Assembly (NCBI RefSeq): GCF_001761385.1
Contig: NZ_CP017476.1
Location: 4,763,501 to 4,827,500 of the forward strand
Origin: Hydrogenophaga crassostreae
GTDB lineage: Bacteria > Pseudomonadota > Gammaproteobacteria > Burkholderiales > Burkholderiaceae_C
Length of the DNA: 64,000 nt
Reading direction: 5' to 3'
Below are positions 60,220 through 64,000 of this stretch, in pieces. The first letter of the stretch is position 1; each line of letters opens with the position of its first letter. A model generated the notes under the pieces. The model ran no database searches and had not been told where the DNA came from. It saw only the letters and a list, made by a program, of their open reading frames with translations. A program made the translations under genes and the position numbers.

Positions 60220-63200
60220 CTAGCGCTCGACTTTTTTGACCTGTGGATCGGCCCATCCGCCGGTCACACGAAACTCTTGCGTGGCCGCGCTTTGCAGGGG
60301 CTGACCCAACAGGAACTGGGCAATGAAGGTGCCCAGCCCCACGGCCGGGTTGATGGCGGTGGCGATCAGGGCCGCGGTGCCGGCGTTGATTTCGGGCACC
60401 ACCACCACCTTGAGGTCTTGTTGTTCCCGCCCGATGTCGGCGCTGCCTTCCATGAGCACGGCGGCGTTGACGCCTTTCATTTGCAGGTTGTTGGTTTTCG
60501 CCACGCCCTGCTCGATGGTGGCATCACCGCGCACGAAGTCAAAAGCGAAGCCTTCGGAAAACACATCGCGGAAATCGAGCACCAGACGGCGTGGCAACGA
60601 TTGCAGGCTGAGCACGCTCAACAGCTTGGTGGCACCCGGCTCGACCTTCAGGAACTGACCATTTCGAACATTGGCGTTGAGCTGGCCCGACAGGCTGCCG
60701 TAGTCGAGCGACATGGGTGAGCCCTCCCAGCCAATGGTGCCGCGAATCGTGCCTTCGCCGCCGCGCACGGTACCGACATGGCCAAAGCGGGTGAGCAAGC
60801 CGCCGGCGTCGCGCACATCAAGCTCGATCTGAAGCGCGGTGCGCCGCGCGCTGCCCGCCCCGCTGCCCGGCGAAATGGCCCAATGGCCGATGGCGTTGAA
60901 GCGCGCTTCAGGCACCCGAAGGTTGAGCTTGGTGAGTTGCCATTCACGCGGCTGGCCGGCCTTGTTCTGGTTTTGCGCCTGAATGGCCACATAACCCAGG
61001 TTCCGGCCTGCGAGCGTGAAGTCGTTGACCTCGATGTCCAGCGACGGCATCGACTTGGGCTGTTGAAGCATTTCTTCAACGTCGCTCTTGGCCGAGGCCG
61101 CCAGATTCAGCTTGGCCAGCCGCGCGTAGATATTGCCCGGCGCATTGCCAGACGGCTGGCGGTATTCCAGGTAGCCGTTGAGCTGCTCGGCATCGATGTT
61201 GGCGCGCCACTGGTTGCCTTCGCGCGAGCCCCCGACCACCACGTTGTTGAAGGTGCGCCCGCCAAACAGCAGTTGTTGCGCCCGCACGGCCAGACTGGTG
61301 GGCAGATAGCCCAGGCTGATATCGTCGGCGCCTGCGGGGCTGGTCACAACCTCGCGCGGGTCAACGCCGGTGAGCTCGCTGAAAACGCGATCCCAGGCAT
61401 CGGTGTCGATTTCGCTAAACCGGATGTTGGCCTGCACCCCTTGCGCGGGCATCGCCACCGTTTCGCCGGTGGCCAGGCCCGCTGCGATGCTGCCACGCAA
61501 GACCCGCGGCTCAACGCCCAGCACGTCGCGCTCGTAATCGAGTGTGGCCACTGGCAACGCAGGTTGGCCCAGTTGCAGGAAGAAGCGGTCGGTTCGCGCC
61601 ACTTCGCCTGTGACATCGGTCGCCGCCGTCAATACCTTGTTCTGATAGTGCAGTGGCAAGACCGCGCCCGCGGCCTTGTTGAGTGGCGCAGGCAAGGCCA
61701 CGGCCATGCCCTTTAAATCGGAGGTCACGGTGATTTCAGGCAGGCCGGCGCGAAACCCGAGTTCGGCCTGGTAGTCGGCGCTGCCGCTGGCCTGCGCGCT
61801 CAGGCGAGAGACCAGCCCCAGGCCTCCGTCGCGCAGCCCGTCGGCGGTGGCCGTGCCCTGGCCCGTGAACTGGATGCGGGAGATGCCCTGTGGGCTGGGT
61901 GCCATGCCGCCTTTGAACTGCAAGGCGCCCCCGTAGATCTGGGCTTTCGCGCCCGGGATGTTGAAGCCGTGCTCGCTGAAGGTGAGTTGCCCCACGGTGT
62001 TTTGCAGGCGCGGCGCCTCCGGGTTGATGTGCACATCGTTGCCGGTGAATGACACCGAGCCCTGCACCGCGGTTTGATCGATCCGGTGCAGCGGCAGCTG
62101 CAGCTGAAACTGGAGCTGCGCCGGGCCGCTGATGGTGCTGCGTTGCAAAGCCCGGCCCGTGAAGTAGTTGACCGGCGAGGCGCGAACAAAATCAAGCATG
62201 CCGGTGGCCGGGCCTTGCGCCTTGGCCGATACCTTGAGCAATGGGTCGTTGATCAGGTCAGCGATCGAGGCCTCGGCCTGGCTCAGGCCAACGCCGGGCG
62301 ATCCGTCAAGGGTGGCTTGCAGCTGGGTGAGCTTGAGTGAAGCCCGGTCAAGCAGCAGCTGGCCACTCACACCTTTGAGCGCCGGCCAGGCCGCATCGCT
62401 GCCGTTTTGCAAATAGGAAGGCACGTAGGCGAAATCGACTCCCTTGAGTTGCGCGGCGATGCGGAACTCGCCTTTGGCGTCGGGGTGGTTGAAAGGCATG
62501 TCCCACAGGTCGCCGCGGATGCGGAAGTCCACGGTGCCCACGGCGCCGCCGAGCACCGATTCGCGCACGTAGCGCTGCGCCAGCGGCCCGATGGCGATGG
62601 GCAGGTAGCGGTGAACCCGGTTGGCCGCACCGCGGGTGAGCCGCGCATTGAGATCGAGCACGCCCGGGAAACGCGATTTGGAGGCGCTGGTGGCGGGGTC
62701 GCTGGTGGACCAGTGCGCACTGACCGTGCCTTCGGTGTCGTCGTTGGCCAGTTGCAATGGGTCGAGCCAGGCTTCGATGCGCTCGCCCTGAATGCGCCAG
62801 CGCGCTTCGGTGTCCAGGCGGTTGAGCGACACCAGGGATTCTTCAAAGACGCCGGGCAGGTCCAGGGCGCCCTGCTTGACCTGTATCGAAGCGCGGCCGC
62901 CATCCTGGTTGAGATCAAATTCGACCTGGGCGCCGCGAATGCCCGGGCGCCCCGGCAGCACATGGCCAAGCGAGGGCTCGATGCGCGGCTCGCCGCCTGC
63001 CAGCGCCAGGCCGCTCACACGGCCAGTGGCTTTGTAGCGATAGGTTTGCCAGCCTTCAGCGGCAGGGGTGGCCTCCGCCGTGCCTTCGCCCGATGTCGCG
63101 GGGCCCTGCCAGTTGACTTTGAGCCCTTCCATGCGGCCTTCGGGGTCGAGTTTGAGCAGCAGGGCACGGCTGGCATCGGGCAAAGGCAGGCGCGTGGCGA

Positions 63201-64000
63201 TCGTGGCCAGCGCGGCCAGTTCCAGCCGGTCGGCGCTCAGGTCGGTGCTGGCAGCCTGGGCGCCCTGGGCTCGCTGGTGCTTCAGGCGCAGCGCGCCCCC
63301 TGGCCAGTCGAGGCCCTCGGCGGTGCGAAATTGCAGGTTGTCGCTGGTGACGTCGAAGCCATCGGCATTCCACGCCGCGCTCACCCGGCCATTCAGGGTG
63401 TCGATGGCCAGTTCGGGCAGCTTGGGGCCGAGCGTGGTGGCGAACTGCTTGAGCGAGACATCCACCGTGGCCGACACCGGCTGGCCTTGCTTCACATCGG
63501 TCCAGGCACGCAGCCGGCCTTCGCCGGAGCGCAGCGTGACGCCCCAGCTGGTCAGGTCAAGGTAGGGTTGCAGCTGGCCCACATCGACACGGGCGAAGTC
63601 GGCGAAGAGTTCGCCGCTCCAGTTGTGCCAGGGGGGTTCCCCGGCACTGGCACCAACGGCCATGCCGAGATCGAGCAGGGGCTGCCGAAAGCGCCCGCGC
63701 AAGCTGAACCGCTCACCGCGTTCGGGCGGTGGCGTGGCATCGATCTGGAACGCATGGCTGCGGCGGCTGTTGCGCACCACCAGGCTCAAATCGCTCAAGG
63801 CCACAGGCGGCTGCTGCTTGAGGTCATCGGTCCAGCGCACCGTGCCCCGGCGGATCACAAATTCGGTTTGCGAGAAAAACCAGTCGGCCACCTGGCTGTC
63901 TTCGTCGGCAGGGCCAGAGAAGTCCAGGCCGGCCACTTCAAATCGGTTGTCGGTGGTGCGGCGCACATCAAGGGTGGGCGAATCGATCGCCAGGCGCTCG
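60220..64000 (-). CDS. yhdP: YhdP-family AsmA-like protein, 3' part (5' end outside window)
   Basis: About 1259 residues are visible, and the frame continues through the right edge. It is a long repetitive beta-rich protein of the YhdP type: KSRFPGVLDLNARLTRGAAN, PVNYFTGRALQRSTISGPAQ, and the C-terminal VVVPEINAGTAALIATAINP, TFIAQFLLGQPLQSAATQEF, which is the TIGR02099-type ending. In E. coli YhdP forms a bridge carrying phospholipids to the outer membrane. The 197-bp gap downstream (60023-60219) holds no other gene. Confidence 0.9.
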   Translation of the reverse strand, partial: ERLAIDSPTLDVRRTTDNRFEVAGLDFSGPADEDSQVADWFFSQTEFVIRRGTVRWTDDLKQQPPVALSDLSLVVRNSRRSHAFQIDATPPPERGERFSLRGRFRQPLLDLGMAVGASAGEPPWHNWSGELFADFARVDVGQLQPYLDLTSWGVTLRSGEGRLRAWTDVKQGQPVSATVDVSLKQFATTLGPKLPELAIDTLNGRVSAAWNADGFDVTSDNLQFRTAEGLDWPGGALRLKHQRAQGAQAASTDLSADRLELAALATIATRLPLPDASRALLLKLDPEGRMEGLKVNWQGPATSGEGTAEATPAAEGWQTYRYKATGRVSGLALAGGEPRIEPSLGHVLPGRPGIRGAQVEFDLNQDGGRASIQVKQGALDLPGVFEESLVSLNRLDTEARWRIQGERIEAWLDPLQLANDDTEGTVSAHWSTSDPATSASKSRFPGVLDLNARLTRGAANRVHRYLPIAIGPLAQRYVRESVLGGAVGTVDFRIRGDLWDMPFNHPDAKGEFRIAAQLKGVDFAYVPSYLQNGSDAAWPALKGVSGQLLLDRASLKLTQLQATLDGSPGVGLSQAEASIADLINDPLLKVSAKAQGPATGMLDFVRASPVNYFTGRALQRSTISGPAQLQFQLQLPLHRIDQTAVQGSVSFTGNDVHINPEAPRLQNTVGQLTFSEHGFNIPGAKAQIYGGALQFKGGMAPSPQGISRIQFTGQGTATADGLRDGGLGLVSRLSAQASGSADYQAELGFRAGLPEITVTSDLKGMAVALPAPLNKAAGAVLPLHYQNKVLTAATDVTGEVARTDRFFLQLGQPALPVATLDYERDVLGVEPRVLRGSIAAGLATGETVAMPAQGVQANIRFSEIDTDAWDRVFSELTGVDPREVVTSPAGADDISLGYLPTSLAVRAQQLLFGGRTFNNVVVGGSREGNQWRANIDAEQLNGYLEYRQPSGNAPGNIYARLAKLNLAASAKSDVEEMLQQPKSMPSLDIEVNDFTLAGRNLGYVAIQAQNQNKAGQPREWQLTKLNLRVPEARFNAIGHWAISPGSGAGSARRTALQIELDVRDAGGLLTRFGHVGTVRGGEGTIRGTIGWEGSPMSLDYGSLSGQLNANVRNGQFLKVEPGATKLLSVLSLQSLPRRLVLDFRDVFSEGFAFDFVRGDATIEQGVAKTNNLQMKGVNAAVLMEGSADIGREQQDLKVVVVPEINAGTAALIATAINPAVGLGTFIAQFLLGQPLQSAATQEFRVTGGWADPQVKKVER

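Noticed and set aside
1..64000. tRNA, rRNA, CRISPR array, phage or transposase genes
   Set aside because: I looked for tRNA T-arm sequences, repeated spacer-sized units and transposase or integrase motifs and found none that hold up; hits such as GTTCGAACC near 16650 fall inside a cytochrome gene.

Overview
This is a high-G+C chromosomal segment from a betaproteobacterium, most likely Burkholderiales/Comamonadaceae (Hydrogenophaga-like). The assignment rests on gene content and synteny (def-fmt beside LysM-dprA, DUF1631, yajC-secD-secF, a fused indolepyruvate oxidoreductase, DUF454) and on CCCCC-TTGA-GGGGG hairpin intergenic repeats of the Burkholderiales type. It is inference, not a database match. 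The window holds about 56 protein genes. I see no rRNA, tRNA, CRISPR array, phage or insertion sequence.

Layout. 1-10 kb: 3' end of an acyl-CoA dehydrogenase, a LuxR-type regulator coupled to a hybrid histidine kinase, small secreted proteins of unknown function, a Cys-poor glutaredoxin-fold protein with a luciferase-like flavin monooxygenase, an old-yellow-enzyme reductase, and a SirB2-DUF454-PAP2 membrane operon. 10-15.4 kb: a lower-G+C islet with one orphan gene, pgk, a PepSY protein and a P-type cation ATPase. 15.5-20.7 kb: an SHP / diheme cytochrome c / cytochrome b operon ending in a 54-aa rubredoxin, flanked by a Crp-like regulator and a divergent PepSY-response regulator-kinase operon. 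20.7-29.6 kb: an envelope-remodelling block (EptA, PmrAB-like pair, PAP2 phosphatase, then a four-gene operon of GT2, VTT/DedA-type membrane protein, ArnT-like transferase and UDP-glucuronate 4-epimerase). 29.7-35.1 kb: azlCD, fmt and def, divergent from a LysM protein and dprA. 35.1-35.9 kb: a gene-free repeat cluster. 35.9-46.6 kb: DUF1631, yajC-secD-secF, a fused 2-oxoacid:ferredoxin oxidoreductase and its divergent Lrp/AsnC regulator. 46.7-53.5 kb: an uncommon chaperone/usher-like surface-fibre locus. 53.7-57.7 kb: start of a polysaccharide locus (manC, galE, PHP-type tyrosine phosphatase). 57.9-64 kb: mltA, a small membrane protein, a nitrilase-family hydrolase and the 3' end of a yhdP-type gene.

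The strongest leads are: (1) the 46.7-53.5 kb fibre locus, with a 760-aa predicted beta-barrel ending in an SdrD_B-like domain, a PapD-like chaperone and several related subunit genes, three of them joined by 4-bp overlaps; (2) the lipid A block, whose gene set fits galacturonate transfer to lipid A plus phosphate removal and phosphoethanolamine addition, with PmrA-like boxes before eptA and the PAP2 gene; (3) an 80-bp tandem duplication of the secF translation-initiation region, creating an upstream leader ORF with the same ribosome-binding site as secF and two hairpins that keep their fold while changing sequence; (4) the SHP operon with an appended rubredoxin.
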